Origin: Palleronia pontilimi
GTDB taxonomy: Bacteria > Pseudomonadota > Alphaproteobacteria > Rhodobacterales > Rhodobacteraceae
Assembly: GCF_016412875.1 (NCBI RefSeq)
Contig: NZ_JAEKPD010000014.1
Span: forward strand, 62,001 to 126,000
Length of the DNA stretch: 64,000 nt
Direction: 5' to 3'
In this document: piece by piece, positions 18,718-27,501 of the stretch
Position numbering within the stretch: the first letter of the stretch is position 1
Layout of the letters: every line of letters starts with the position of its first letter
The notes under the pieces: generated by a model
What the model was told of the DNA's origin: nothing
What the model saw: the letters and a program-made list of their open reading frames with translations, nothing else
The model's database searches: none
Translations under genes and position numbers: made by a program

Positions 18718-19641
18718 TTAGCTCCAGGGCCCCGCCCGTCCGCCAGTCCGGGTGTTGGGAACGCGGCTGGGCGACAAGCCCCGGTCCGCAGCGCCCGAGA
18801 CGTTGCCAGAACCACCCGCCATCGCCCGCAAAGCCGCAACGCGGTTCTCGGTCGCGGGATGGGTCGCGAACAGGCTGTCGTGCTTGTGGGCGTGCAGGGG
18901 GTTGATGATGAACATATGCGCCGTCGCCGGATTGCGCTCGGCCGCATAATTGTCGATCCGTGCGGCGCCCGCGGCGATCTTCTCCAAGGCCGCGGCGAGC
19001 CAAAGCGGCTGCCCGCAGATCTCGGCCCCGGCCTTGTCGGCGGCATATTCCCGGGTCCGGCTGATCGCCATCTGCACGAGCGCGGCGGCCAGGGGCGCCA
19101 GGATCATCATCATCAGCGTCCCGACCAGGCCCAGCCTTTCGCGCGATCCGCCGAAGAACAGCGCGAAGTTGGCAAGCATCGAAATCGCACCCGCGAAAGT
19201 CGCGGTCACGGTCATGATTGCGGTGTCGTGGTTCCGGATATGCGCCAGCTCGTGGGCGATCACACCGGCCAATTCTTCGCGCGTCAGGCTGCGCACCAGG
19301 CCCGCGGTCACGGCCACGGCGGCGTTTTCCGGGTTGCGTCCCGTCGCGAACGCGTTCGGCTGCGGGGTGTCGATCAGATAAACCTTCGGCTCCGGCAATC
19401 CCGCGTTCCGGGCAAGCTCGACCGTCAACGCGTGCAGTCCCATCCGGTCGTCCGCTTCCACCGGACGGGCATTGTGCATCCGCAGGACCATCCGGTCGGA
19501 GTTCCACCAGGTGAAGGCGTTCATTGCGGCCGCGACGACCAGCGCGATCACCGCACCGCCCGATCCGCCCAGCAAGTAGCCCACGCCCATGAAAAGCGCG
19601 GTCATCGCCGCCATCAATAGTGCTGTCTTGGCGTAGCCCAT
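18718..19641 (-). CDS. htpX: Membrane zinc metalloprotease HtpX
   Basis: HtpX is an inner-membrane M48 protease that removes misfolded membrane proteins under stress. The 307-residue product has two N-terminal transmembrane segments, the zinc motif HELAH at residues 130-134, two further membrane segments, and the third ligand region [15 protein letters not shown]. The [10 protein letters not shown] and [12 protein letters not shown] signatures are also present. I chose the ATG at 19641 (MGYAKT), which matches the usual start; an upstream in-frame ATG would add 32 non-family residues. The C-terminal tail after the ENR motif is Gly/Pro-rich and variable. It stands alone, transcribed opposite to its neighbours. 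Confidence 0.93.
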   Translation of the reverse strand: MGYAKTALLMAAMTALFMGVGYLLGGSGGAVIALVVAAAMNAFTWWNSDRMVLRMHNARPVEADDRMGLHALTVELARNAGLPEPKVYLIDTPQPNAFATGRNPENAAVAVTAGLVRSLTREELAGVIAHELAHIRNHDTAIMTVTATFAGAISMLANFALFFGGSRERLGLVGTLMMMILAPLAAALVQMAISRTREYAADKAGAEICGQPLWLAAALEKIAAGAARIDNYAAERNPATAHMFIINPLHAHKHDSLFATHPATENRVAALRAMAGGSGNVSGAADRGLSPSRVPNTRTGGRAGPWS

Positions 19642-19827
19642 GGTTGCCCCCGGAAAGTGTCCTGAAGTGGTCAAGCACATATGGACGGCCAGTCCCGCGA
19701 TGCAAGATTTCGCGCCGGGTGATCCAACTGGCCGCACCGCGTCACGGAAGAGAGGTTTCAGGACGAACGGGCGGCCCCGGAAGTCGGCCCTTCCCTACCG
19801 CCGAGATACAGAATCCTTGCGATAAAG

Positions 19828-19842
19828 GATATATCATATATC
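19828..19842. promoter_or_regulatory. Perfect palindrome, candidate operator of the GntR-fusion gene
   Basis: GATATAT-C-ATATATC is a perfect 7-1-7 inverted repeat, AT-rich in GC-rich surroundings, 25 bp before the ATG of the GntR/FCD fusion. FadR-subfamily regulators often bind short palindromes in their own promoter, so autoregulation is the simple reading. No binding data exist here. Confidence 0.5.
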
Positions 19843-19844
19843 GT

Positions 19845-19858
19845 TCCCCTCGAGGGGA
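19845..19858. promoter_or_regulatory. Palindrome overlapping the Shine-Dalgarno site
   Basis: TCCCCTCGAGGGGA is a perfect 14-bp palindrome. Its right arm (GAGGGG) is the ribosome-binding site 9 nt before the ATG at 19867. In mRNA, a paired form would hide that site if two transcripts or a longer fold paired it; as a self-hairpin it lacks a loop. It may instead be a second protein-binding site. Confidence 0.35.
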
Positions 19859-19866
19859 CGAGATTG

Positions 19867-21621
19867 ATGAGCACCGTCGTTGCAGGTCCAGAAACGCGCG
19901 CCAGACGGAAACTGTCCGAGATCGCGCGCGACATGATCCGCGAGAAGATCGTCTACGACGAGTTCCCGTTCGGCCGTGTTCTGCGCGAATCCGAACTGGC
20001 GGCAATGCTCGACATGAGCAAAAGCCCGATCCGCGAGGCTTTGGCCGAGCTTGCCCATGAAGGGCTGGTCGTGATGTCGCCCAACCGTTCGGCGCGGGTG
20101 ATCCAGTTGACGGCGCAGGACATGGCGGAACTCGCCCATCTGCGGGAAATGCTCGAGATCGACGGGCTGCGCCTGGCCATGGCCGGTGACCCCGCCGCGC
20201 TTGCCGCCGCGCTGGATGCCCAGGTCCAGGCGGGGGCCGCCGCGATGGAAGCAGGCGATACCGAGGCGTTCAGCCGGTCCGACAACGCCTTCCACCTCGA
20301 GATCTTCCGCCTGTGCGGCAACCGATATCTAGATCAGACCTTCCGGCAATTCGCCCCGCGGATCCAGGCCATGCGCAGTCGCCTGGCGCGCGAGCGCGAT
20401 CGGATCCGCGCCTCGCACGCCACGCATACGGCCATCGTTGCGGCCGTGCGATCGGGCGACGCGGATCGGGCAATGGGATTGCTGCGCGACCACGTGCGCG
20501 AGAACGCCCATGCGTATTCCGAGTTCTGCCGCAAGGACAGCCGCCCCGATCGCGTCCCCCGCGTTCCGTTGGACGAAATGGAGCGGTTCGCCCGCGCCGC
20601 CCTGACCAAGATCGGCGCGGATGCCGAGACCACGGACGCGGTCCTGCGGGCGCTGGGGCATGCGTCGCTACTGGGCGTCGATACCCATGGATACCGGCTG
20701 CTGCCGCATTACCTGCGCGGCCTCGAGTTTGGTCGACTGAACCCGACCCCGACGCTCCGTTTCCCCAAGGCCAGCGGCGCGGCCGCGGTGTTGGACGCCG
20801 ACGACGCCCACGGTGCCCGCGCAGCCTATGCCGCCGTCGACCGCGCCGTGGACCTGGCGCGCGGCTGCGGTGTGGGTGCGGTGGCGATCCGGGCCTCGTC
20901 GCATTTCGGCGCCGCGGGGGCCTATGCCGCCGCCATCGCCAATGCGGGCATGGCGGGACTTGCCGTGTGCAACTCGGACGCCTTCGTGCGGCTGCATGGC
21001 GGGGCCGAGCGATTCCACGGCACCAACCCCATCGCCTTTGCCGCGCCCGCCGACGATCCCGCGCGCCCGTGGCTTCTGGACATGGCCACCAGCGCGATCC
21101 CCTACAACAAGGTGTTGCTGTCGCGGTCGCTGAACGACGCCTTGCCCGAAGGGACGGCTTCCGACCAGAATGGCGTCGACACCACCGTGGCGGGCATGGC
21201 CGAGATGCTGGCGCCGCTGGGCGGGGCCTTCGGCTACAAGGGCGCGGGGCTGGCCGGAATATCGGAGATCCTCTCGGCCGCGCTTTCGGACGCGCCGCTC
21301 AGCCGCGAAATCGCCCCGATGATGTCCGATGACATGACCACGCCCCGCGGACTTGGTGCCTTCGTCCTGGCGATCGACCCCGAAGCGTTCATGGGCCGCG
21401 ACGTGTTCCGCGCGGTCGTGACGCGCTACCGCACCGCGATCCGAAATTCAGACGCTGCGCCCGGACAGGCCGTCATGGCCGCGGGTGACCGCGAATGGGC
21501 CGAAGCGGACCGCCGCCGCAACGACGGCATCACGCTTGACCCCACAACCGTCGAGGCGCTGGCCGCATTTGCCGACGCCCACGACATCACTCCGCTCAAG
21601 ACAGCTCCGGCCTTGGCCTGA
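19867..21621 (+). CDS. GntR/FCD transcription regulator fused to Ldh_2-family malate/lactate-type dehydrogenase
   Basis: A 584-residue fusion. Residues ~12-78 are a GntR winged helix (ESELAAMLDMSKSPIREAL) and ~85-205 an FCD ligand domain with its His-containing helices (DNAFHLEIF, HTAIVAAVRSGD). From ~232 onward a complete Ldh_2 dehydrogenase follows, with LGVDTHGYRLLPHY, SSHFGAAGAYAAAIANAG, GTNPIAFAAPA and GGAFGYKGAGLA. The reading frame is open throughout, with no stop at the junction. The enzyme family oxidises 2-hydroxy acids with NAD(P). The fusion would link substrate oxidation to DNA binding, probably controlling the downstream TRAP genes. The start is ATG at 19867 (TTG at 19864 is less likely). 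The first nucleotides overlap no other gene. A sequencing fusion artefact is possible but would need an exact in-frame join. Confidence 0.85.
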   Translation: MSTVVAGPETRARRKLSEIARDMIREKIVYDEFPFGRVLRESELAAMLDMSKSPIREALAELAHEGLVVMSPNRSARVIQLTAQDMAELAHLREMLEIDGLRLAMAGDPAALAAALDAQVQAGAAAMEAGDTEAFSRSDNAFHLEIFRLCGNRYLDQTFRQFAPRIQAMRSRLARERDRIRASHATHTAIVAAVRSGDADRAMGLLRDHVRENAHAYSEFCRKDSRPDRVPRVPLDEMERFARAALTKIGADAETTDAVLRALGHASLLGVDTHGYRLLPHYLRGLEFGRLNPTPTLRFPKASGAAAVLDADDAHGARAAYAAVDRAVDLARGCGVGAVAIRASSHFGAAGAYAAAIANAGMAGLAVCNSDAFVRLHGGAERFHGTNPIAFAAPADDPARPWLLDMATSAIPYNKVLLSRSLNDALPEGTASDQNGVDTTVAGMAEMLAPLGGAFGYKGAGLAGISEILSAALSDAPLSREIAPMMSDDMTTPRGLGAFVLAIDPEAFMGRDVFRAVVTRYRTAIRNSDAAPGQAVMAAGDREWAEADRRRNDGITLDPTTVEALAAFADAHDITPLKTAPALA

Positions 21622-21659
21622 GCGGACAAGAAAGGCCATTCAAAGGGAGAGTTTTGATC

Positions 21660-22658
21660 ATGACCAAGACAAAGACCACATTGAAGATTGCACTGGCGGC
21701 CACGACCGCCGTCGGGCTCGCGGGCCCGGTCGCCGCACAGGATGCCGACCGGATCCTGAAATGGGCCCATGTCTACGAGTCGAGTGAGCCCTACCACACC
21801 TGCGCCGTCGAGGCGGGCACACAGCTGGCCGCAGCCACAGACGGCGCGCTCGGGATCGAGGTGTTTCCGGCGTCGTCGCTGGGCAAGGAGGTCGACATCA
21901 ACGAAGGGCTCGGGCTTGGCACAGTCGACATCATCTGGACCGGGCAGCTTTTCGCGGGCCGCGCCTACGGGCCCATTGCCATCGGCGGCGCGCCCTACAT
22001 GTTCCGCGACTATGACCACTGGGAAGCCTACCGCGACAGCGACCTGTTCCAGGAACTGCGCCAGGGCTACGACGACGCCACCGGCAACCACGCCGTCACG
22101 CTGGCCTATTACGGTGCGCGTCACACCACGTCGAACAAGCCCATCGCCACCCCCGCCGACATGGAGGGCATGAAACTGCGCGTGCCGAATGCGCCGCTCT
22201 ACATGATGTTCCCGCGCGCGGTCGGCGCCAATCCCACCCCGATCGCCTTCGCCGAGGTCTACCTGGCGCTCCAGCAGGGCACCGCGGACGGGCAGGAAAA
22301 CCCGCTGCCCACGATCCAGGCCAAGAAGTTCTACGAGGTCCAGTCCGACATCAACCTGACCGGCCACCTGATCGACTCGCTTCTGGGCATCGTGGGCGGC
22401 CCGACCTGGGGCAGCCTCTCGGCCGAGCACCAGGAAGCGCTGAGCACGGTCATCCAGGACACCGCCGAATGCGTGACCGGGCAGATCCGCGAATCCGAGG
22501 CCGAGCTGGCCGACTGGTTCCGCGAGCAGGGCAACAACGTGAACGAGGTCGACATCACCCCGTTCCGCGAAGCCGTTATGGACATGCATAACGGCGACAT
22601 GGCCACCTGGGACCAGGAAACCTACGACCGTCTGCAAGCCATCGGCGCCGACAGCTGA
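21660..22658 (+). CDS. dctP: TRAP transporter substrate-binding protein (DctP family)
   Basis: Periplasmic receptor of a TRAP importer for an organic or sugar acid. The 332-residue precursor has a signal peptide ending PVAAQ. Family marks include ILKWAHVYESSEPYH at the mature start, MKLRVPNAPLY (the Arg that grips the substrate carboxylate) and ALQQGTADGQENPL. It starts at ATG 21660 after AGGGAGAG. It lies 39 bp after the GntR-dehydrogenase fusion and before dctQ and dctM, so one operon is likely. The co-occurring DUF1537 kinase and PdxA2 genes point to a four-carbon sugar acid, but the ligand is not proven. Confidence 0.9.
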   Translation: MTKTKTTLKIALAATTAVGLAGPVAAQDADRILKWAHVYESSEPYHTCAVEAGTQLAAATDGALGIEVFPASSLGKEVDINEGLGLGTVDIIWTGQLFAGRAYGPIAIGGAPYMFRDYDHWEAYRDSDLFQELRQGYDDATGNHAVTLAYYGARHTTSNKPIATPADMEGMKLRVPNAPLYMMFPRAVGANPTPIAFAEVYLALQQGTADGQENPLPTIQAKKFYEVQSDINLTGHLIDSLLGIVGGPTWGSLSAEHQEALSTVIQDTAECVTGQIRESEAELADWFREQGNNVNEVDITPFREAVMDMHNGDMATWDQETYDRLQAIGADS

Positions 22659-22676
22659 TCGCGCTTGATCGACGAC

Positions 22677-22706
22677 GGGGCGCGCGCGACACTTCGCGCG
22701 CGCCCC
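22677..22706 (+). promoter_or_regulatory. Very strong hairpin between dctP and dctQ
   Basis: A perfect 13-bp stem, GGGGCGCGCGCGA pairing with TCGCGCGCGCCCC, closes a 4-nt CACT loop 18 nt after the dctP stop. No U-tract follows. It probably protects the upstream binding-protein mRNA from 3' decay or partly stops transcription, giving excess receptor over membrane subunits. Confidence 0.7.
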
Positions 22707-22751
22707 CTGCCGCGCACGGTTAGACTGCCCCGAAAACAAAGGACGCCGCCC

Positions 22752-23315
22752 ATGACCGACCCGCACGAATCCGACACACCGAAACAAGTCGCTTTCGAGG
22801 AAGACGAGATCAATCTCGACGATATTTCCTGGATCGATTACGGCGTTCTCACGATCTTCTGGGTGCTGGCCTTCGTCGTCTTCCTGCAGTTCTTCACCCG
22901 CTACGTGCTGAACAACTCGCTGGGCTGGACCGAGGAAATCGCCCGCTTCCTGCTGATCGCCGTGACCTTCACCGGCGCGATGATGGCGGCGCGCAAGAAT
23001 ACCCACATCGCGGTCGAATTCTTCTACCGCTGGATTCCCCGCCCCCTGCGCCGGGCGGCGCAATGCGCCATCGACGTCATCACCACGCTGGCCTTCGCGG
23101 GAATGGTCGGGTTGTGCATCCAGCTTGCCGGCCGCACCAACCAGCTGATGGTGTCGATCGAGATGCCGAAATCGGTGGTCTATTATTACGTGGCGGTCTG
23201 CTTCGCGGGGATGACGCTCTATTCCGCCTGGAACACCTGGCGGCACCTGCGCGACGGCACCAGCCGCCTGATCGACCCGGACGCCCATGTCGACCTGTCG
23301 CCGGGAGCGGATTGA
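22752..23315 (+). CDS. dctQ: TRAP transporter small membrane subunit (DctQ family)
   Basis: Small permease subunit of the TRAP importer, 187 residues, with four predicted transmembrane helices (first at VLTIFWVLAFVVFLQFFTRY). The conserved LGWTEEIARFLLI stretch is typical of DctQ. The charged N terminus (about 25 residues, acidic) is slightly longer than average. The start at ATG 22752 was chosen because the upstream in-frame sequence is Arg/Pro-rich and overlaps the hairpin. dctM starts 3 bases after its stop. It forms the membrane complex with DctM. Confidence 0.9.
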   Translation: MTDPHESDTPKQVAFEEDEINLDDISWIDYGVLTIFWVLAFVVFLQFFTRYVLNNSLGWTEEIARFLLIAVTFTGAMMAARKNTHIAVEFFYRWIPRPLRRAAQCAIDVITTLAFAGMVGLCIQLAGRTNQLMVSIEMPKSVVYYYVAVCFAGMTLYSAWNTWRHLRDGTSRLIDPDAHVDLSPGAD

Positions 23316-23318
23316 GCC

Positions 23319-24596
23319 ATGACCATCGGTATCATGTTCGTCATCCTTTTCGGCCTGCTGCTCTTCGGCCTGCCGGTGGCCGTGGCGCTGGCGGGGTCGT
23401 CGGCGCTGTTCATCCTATCGGGCAACGTGCCGCCCATGGTGGTGGCGCACCGGGTCATCAACGGGGTCGACAGCTTCCCGCTGCTGGCCGTGCCGTTCTT
23501 CATCCTGGCGGGCAACCTGATGAACACCGCGGGCATCACCGAAAGGATCTTCAATTTCGCCCTGGCGCTCGTGGGCTGGATGCGCGGCGGGCTCGGCCAC
23601 GTCAACGTGGGCGCGTCGGTGATCTTCGCGGGCATGTCCGGCGCCGCCGTGGCTGATGCGGGCGGGCTGGGCGCGATCGAGATCAAGGCCATGCGCGATG
23701 CGGGCTACGATGCGGGCTTCTCGGTGGGTATCACCGCCGCGTCCTCGACCATCGGTCCGATCATCCCGCCGTCGCTGCCCATGGTGATCTACGGCGTCGT
23801 CTCGGGCGCCTCCATCGGGCAGCTTTTCGCGGCGGGCTTCATCCCCGGCCTCGTGATGGCGCTGAGCCTGATGCTGATGATCTTCTATTTCGCGGGCCGC
23901 TACGGCTTCAAGCGCGACCAGCCCTTCGCCTGGGGCGTTCTCTTCATCACCTTCAAGCGCGCCTTCCTGTCGCTGCTGACGCCTGTCATCATCGTGGGCG
24001 GCATCCTGTCGGGTGCCTTCACGCCCACCGAGGCCGCCGTCGCCGCCTGCGCCTACGCCATGTTCCTGGGCCTCATCGTCTATCGCACGCTGACGCTGAA
24101 GCGGTTCCTGCGTGTGAGCTTCGACACGATCGAGACCACGGCCGTCGTGCTGTTCGTCGTGGCGGGCGCGGCGATCTTCGCGTGGATCCTCACCTCGAAC
24201 CGGGTGCCCGAGGCGGCGGCGTCGCTGCTGCTGGGCATCTCGGATCGCCCGTGGGTCATCCTGCTGATGATCAACCTGGTGCTGCTGGTGGTGGGCTGCT
24301 TCATGGAAACCGTCGCGGCCATCACCATCCTGACGCCGGTCCTGCTGCCCGTCGCGGTCAGCCTGGGCGTCGATCCGGTGCATTTCGGGGTCATCATGGT
24401 GCTGAATCTGATGCTTGGCCTGCTGACTCCACCCGTCGGCATGGTGCTCTACGTGCTCAGCCGCGTCTCGGGCGTGCCCTTCGAGCGCTGCGTGGTCGCC
24501 ACGGCACCCTTCCTGATACCGCTGGTGGCCTGCCTGCTGCTGATGACCTTCGTGCCGGCCATCGCCATGTGGCTGCCCACCCTGATCTACCGCTAG
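23319..24596 (+). CDS. dctM: TRAP transporter large membrane subunit (DctM family)
   Basis: Main channel subunit of the TRAP importer, which uses a sodium or proton gradient rather than ATP. The 425-residue protein has about 12 hydrophobic segments. It carries the DctM landmarks FPLLAVPFFILAGNLMN, MSGAAVADAGGLGAIEI, SSTIGPIIPPSLPMVIYG and LGLLTPPVGMVLYV. Length is standard. It ends 14 bp from the convergent SDR gene, which marks the operon end. No defects were seen. Confidence 0.92.
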   Translation: MTIGIMFVILFGLLLFGLPVAVALAGSSALFILSGNVPPMVVAHRVINGVDSFPLLAVPFFILAGNLMNTAGITERIFNFALALVGWMRGGLGHVNVGASVIFAGMSGAAVADAGGLGAIEIKAMRDAGYDAGFSVGITAASSTIGPIIPPSLPMVIYGVVSGASIGQLFAAGFIPGLVMALSLMLMIFYFAGRYGFKRDQPFAWGVLFITFKRAFLSLLTPVIIVGGILSGAFTPTEAAVAACAYAMFLGLIVYRTLTLKRFLRVSFDTIETTAVVLFVVAGAAIFAWILTSNRVPEAAASLLLGISDRPWVILLMINLVLLVVGCFMETVAAITILTPVLLPVAVSLGVDPVHFGVIMVLNLMLGLLTPPVGMVLYVLSRVSGVPFERCVVATAPFLIPLVACLLLMTFVPAIAMWLPTLIYR

Positions 24597-24609
24597 GGCC
24601 GTGGCGGGC

Positions 24610-25377
24610 TCAGGTCAGCATCTGCGTGTCGCCGCAGACCGAGATTGCCTGGCCCGACACGGCGCGGCCCAGGGGGCTGGCGAGGTAAAGCGCCTGGTTC
24701 GCGATGTCCTCGGCGGTCACGTAGGCACCGGTCGAGGTATAGCGCAGCGCCTCGGCCTCGACCTCGGCCAGGCTGCGACCATGCCGCTCGGCCTTCTGTC
24801 GAAGGACGCGGGTCTGGCGCTCGCCCGACACGATGCCCGGCAGGATCGCGTTTGCGCGCACCCCGTCCGGCCCCATCTCGATGGCCAGCGACTTGGTGAA
24901 ACCGATCACGCCCCACTTGGCGGCGGCGTAGGGCGTGCGCAGACCGAAGCCCAGCCGCCCGGCCAGCGACGAGATGTTGATGACGCTACCATTGTCGCTT
25001 TGGCGCAGGGCGGCGGCGGCGTGGCGGGTGGCGCGGAACTGCCCGGTCAGGCAGATCTCGAGGCAGGCGCACCAGTCGGCATCGTCGATCTCGTCCACCG
25101 GCGCGGTGGGACCCGAGATGCCAGCGTTGTTGACCAGCGTGTCGAGCCCGCCCATGGCCGCGATCGCGCCGGTCACGAAGCCTTCGATCTGGGCCGCGTC
25201 GCCCATGTCGGCGCGGCTGCCGGTGATCCCCGCGGGCAGCGCGTCGAGCGCGCCCTGGTCGATGTCGCAGACATGCACGATGGCACCCGCCTCGGCGAAG
25301 CCGCGCGCGATGGCCAGCCCGATCCCCGCCGCGCCGCCCGTCACGATCACCCGCGCGCCCGTCAAACCCCACTCCAT
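24610..25377 (-). CDS. Short-chain dehydrogenase/reductase, catabolic cluster
   Basis: A 255-residue classical SDR. It has the NAD(P) motif VTGGAAGIGLAIA (TGxxxGxG), the acidic VCDID after beta-2 that favours NAD, NNAG, the Ser of INISSLAG, and YAAAK with the catalytic Tyr and Lys. It oxidises or reduces a hydroxyl/keto group on a small substrate. The start is ATG at 25377; longer frames run into the divergent gene. It diverges from the BKACE gene with a 67-bp promoter gap and converges with dctM. Its place in a sugar-acid cluster suggests it acts on the transported compound, but the substrate cannot be read from sequence. Confidence 0.88.
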   Translation of the reverse strand: MEWGLTGARVIVTGGAAGIGLAIARGFAEAGAIVHVCDIDQGALDALPAGITGSRADMGDAAQIEGFVTGAIAAMGGLDTLVNNAGISGPTAPVDEIDDADWCACLEICLTGQFRATRHAAAALRQSDNGSVINISSLAGRLGFGLRTPYAAAKWGVIGFTKSLAIEMGPDGVRANAILPGIVSGERQTRVLRQKAERHGRSLAEVEAEALRYTSTGAYVTAEDIANQALYLASPLGRAVSGQAISVCGDTQMLT

Positions 25378-25444
25378 CGCCACACCTCCGCTTTGCTGCC
25401 TCCAGCCTAGCCGACCTGCCGCGCCCACCGAAAGAGGATCCGCC

Positions 25445-26374
25445 ATGCCGTCCCCCCGCAAAGTCATCCTGACCTGCGCCGTCACCGGCGCGATCCACAC
25501 GCCGTCGATGTCGGATGCGCTGCCCGTCACGGCCCAACAGATCGCCGATGCGGCGCTGGGCGCGGCCGAGGCGGGGGCGGCCATCGTCCACCTGCACGCC
25601 CGCGACCCCGAAGACGGCCGCCCCGACCAGACACCCGAGGCCTTCGCGCCGTTCCTGCAGGTCATCAAGCAGCGCAGCGACGTGGTCGTGAACATTACCA
25701 CCGGCGGCGCGCCCACCATGAGCATCGAGGACCGGCTGCGCCCCGCCGCCACCCACGCGCCCGAGCTCGCGTCGCTGAACATGGGGTCGATGAATTTCGG
25801 CCTCTTCCCGATGCTGGACCGCTTTGCCGACCTGAAGCACCAGTGGGAACGCGACTATCTCGGCAACAAGGACATCCTCTTCAACAACACCTTCGGCCAG
25901 ATCGAGACGATCATCACAACCTTGTCCCGGCACGGCACCCGGTTCGAGTTCGAATGCTACGACACCGCGCATCTCTATAACCTCAAGTATTTCCTGGATG
26001 CCGGGCTGGTGAAGCCGCCGCTGTTCATCCAGACGGTGTTCGGCCTGATGGGCGGGATCGGCGCGCATCCCGACGACGTGGCCCACATGAAGCGCACCGC
26101 CGACCGGCTGTTCGGCGACGATTGGCGCTGGTCGGTGCTGGGCGCGGGCCGCAACCAGATCAACATCGCCGCCATGGCCGCGGCGCAAGGCGGCCACGTC
26201 CGCGTGGGGCTCGAGGATTCGCTTTGGATCGGACCGGGCGTCCCGGCCACGTCGAACGCCCAGCAGGTCGCCAAGGCCCGCACGCTCATCGAGACGCTGG
26301 GTCTGGAGCTTGCCACCCCCGACGTGGCCCGCGCCATGCTGGACCTGAAGGGCGCCGACCGAGTGGGATTTTGA
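25445..26374 (+). CDS. Beta-keto acid cleavage enzyme (BKACE, DUF849)
   Basis: A 309-residue TIM-barrel enzyme of the BKACE family. Members join a beta-keto acid to acetyl-CoA and cleave it to acetoacetate and a new CoA ester, using zinc. Signatures: ILTCAVTGAIHTPS at the N terminus, the zinc-binding HLHARDP near residue 48, NITTGGAPTMS, ASLNMGSMNFG, FECYDTAHLYNL and VGLEDSLW. It is complete and starts at ATG 25445 after AGAGGATCCGCC. It faces the DUF1537 kinase tail to tail. In this setting it could cleave a 3-keto acid made by the Ldh_2 fusion or the SDR, which is an inference. Confidence 0.9.
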   Translation: MPSPRKVILTCAVTGAIHTPSMSDALPVTAQQIADAALGAAEAGAAIVHLHARDPEDGRPDQTPEAFAPFLQVIKQRSDVVVNITTGGAPTMSIEDRLRPAATHAPELASLNMGSMNFGLFPMLDRFADLKHQWERDYLGNKDILFNNTFGQIETIITTLSRHGTRFEFECYDTAHLYNLKYFLDAGLVKPPLFIQTVFGLMGGIGAHPDDVAHMKRTADRLFGDDWRWSVLGAGRNQINIAAMAAAQGGHVRVGLEDSLWIGPGVPATSNAQQVAKARTLIETLGLELATPDVARAMLDLKGADRVGF

Positions 26375-26388
26375 GCCGGGGACGCGCC

Positions 26389-27411
26389 CTACCGGCCCCG
26401 CACGATCTGCTCCATCAGAAGCGGACCGCCAAAGCCGCCGGACTTGGTGGCGATTTGCAGCATGCCCCACGGAACGCGAACCGTGCTGATCGGCAGGCCG
26501 GGCGCGAGCTCGGCCACGACGTCCAGCACGCCGATATCCAGGCGATCGAGGATTGCCTGCGCCGTCTCGCCGCCCGTCGCCAGCAGCGCCGCGGGTCGTG
26601 CGGCGCGCAGGTGGCTCACGACCGCCTCGGCGAAATCCCGGGCGGCGTCGGCGGGCGCGCGCCCCGCGCCACTGTCGGTCATCTGCAGGATACCGACCGG
26701 TTCGCGCTCGATGATGCCGGCAACGCGCCCATCGGGAAGGGCGGTCACCGGCGCCAGGTCGTGCAGAACGTCCACCTGCCGCAGCGTGATCGGATCGCGA
26801 GAGCCCACGGCGATCACCAGCGGACGGCTCAGCCCTCCGCCGCCCGCCGTCACTCGGCCATAGAGCCGCCGCGCCAGCGCAAAACCCAGGCCCCTAGCAC
26901 CGACCCACAGCACGCGCCCTTCCACCCTGACCGCGTCATCCAGATGCGCATCCGTCGTCGCATCGGGGATCGTCACGGGCCGGTCGAACAGCGGCGCCAG
27001 CGCGATGGGGGCGTCGATCCCGTCGCCCGACACCGCGCCGTCCACCTGCACGCGACCCATCTGTGGCACGGCGGGCAGCACGACGATGCGCTCGGGCGCC
27101 ATCGCATCCGCCAACGCGGCACATTCCACGCCCACGTGACCCTTCAGACGCGAATCGACCTTCTTCATCACGACGGGCACTTTATCCACGTCGATCTGGC
27201 CCAGGCACGCGTCCATCCGCGTCCGCGCGGTCGCGGCATCTCCCTCGCGGCTGGCGAGGTTGACCGACAGCACCTCCGGCGCCCGCTCCAACGCTTCGGC
27301 GAGAAAGCTGACGCCGCGCGCAACCAGTACGCGGCGACCGCCACCCGCGAAGGCAACGGCGCTGTCTAGCGCCCCCGTCAGATCGTCGGCTATGATGAGA
27401 ACCTGCAACAT
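26389..27411 (-). CDS. Four-carbon acid sugar kinase family protein (DUF1537)
   Basis: A 340-residue DUF1537 kinase. Characterised members phosphorylate threonate or erythronate (or their 3-keto forms) with ATP. N-terminal substrate domain: [15 protein letters not shown], with the conserved Asp pair. C-terminal nucleotide domain: [13 protein letters not shown] and the final KSGGFGG. It is shorter than the usual ~420 residues, mainly in the middle, yet both signature ends are intact. The divergent PdxA2-type gene next door is the classic partner: kinase, then oxidative decarboxylation to dihydroxyacetone phosphate. The exact substrate is uncertain. Confidence 0.85.
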   Translation of the reverse strand: MLQVLIIADDLTGALDSAVAFAGGGRRVLVARGVSFLAEALERAPEVLSVNLASREGDAATARTRMDACLGQIDVDKVPVVMKKVDSRLKGHVGVECAALADAMAPERIVVLPAVPQMGRVQVDGAVSGDGIDAPIALAPLFDRPVTIPDATTDAHLDDAVRVEGRVLWVGARGLGFALARRLYGRVTAGGGGLSRPLVIAVGSRDPITLRQVDVLHDLAPVTALPDGRVAGIIEREPVGILQMTDSGAGRAPADAARDFAEAVVSHLRAARPAALLATGGETAQAILDRLDIGVLDVVAELAPGLPISTVRVPWGMLQIATKSGGFGGPLLMEQIVRGR

Positions 27412-27501
27412 ACCCTCGGCACCCAGATCCCGGGAACGCTAGGCGCGACGCCGCGCCACTGCAACGCCCCCTGCCCCACGACGACCCAAAGGAGCACCGC
27501 C

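Noticed and set aside
21426-23288. 620-codon minus-strand frame opposite the TRAP genes
   Set aside because: It covers well-supported DctP and DctQ genes and shows no family features.
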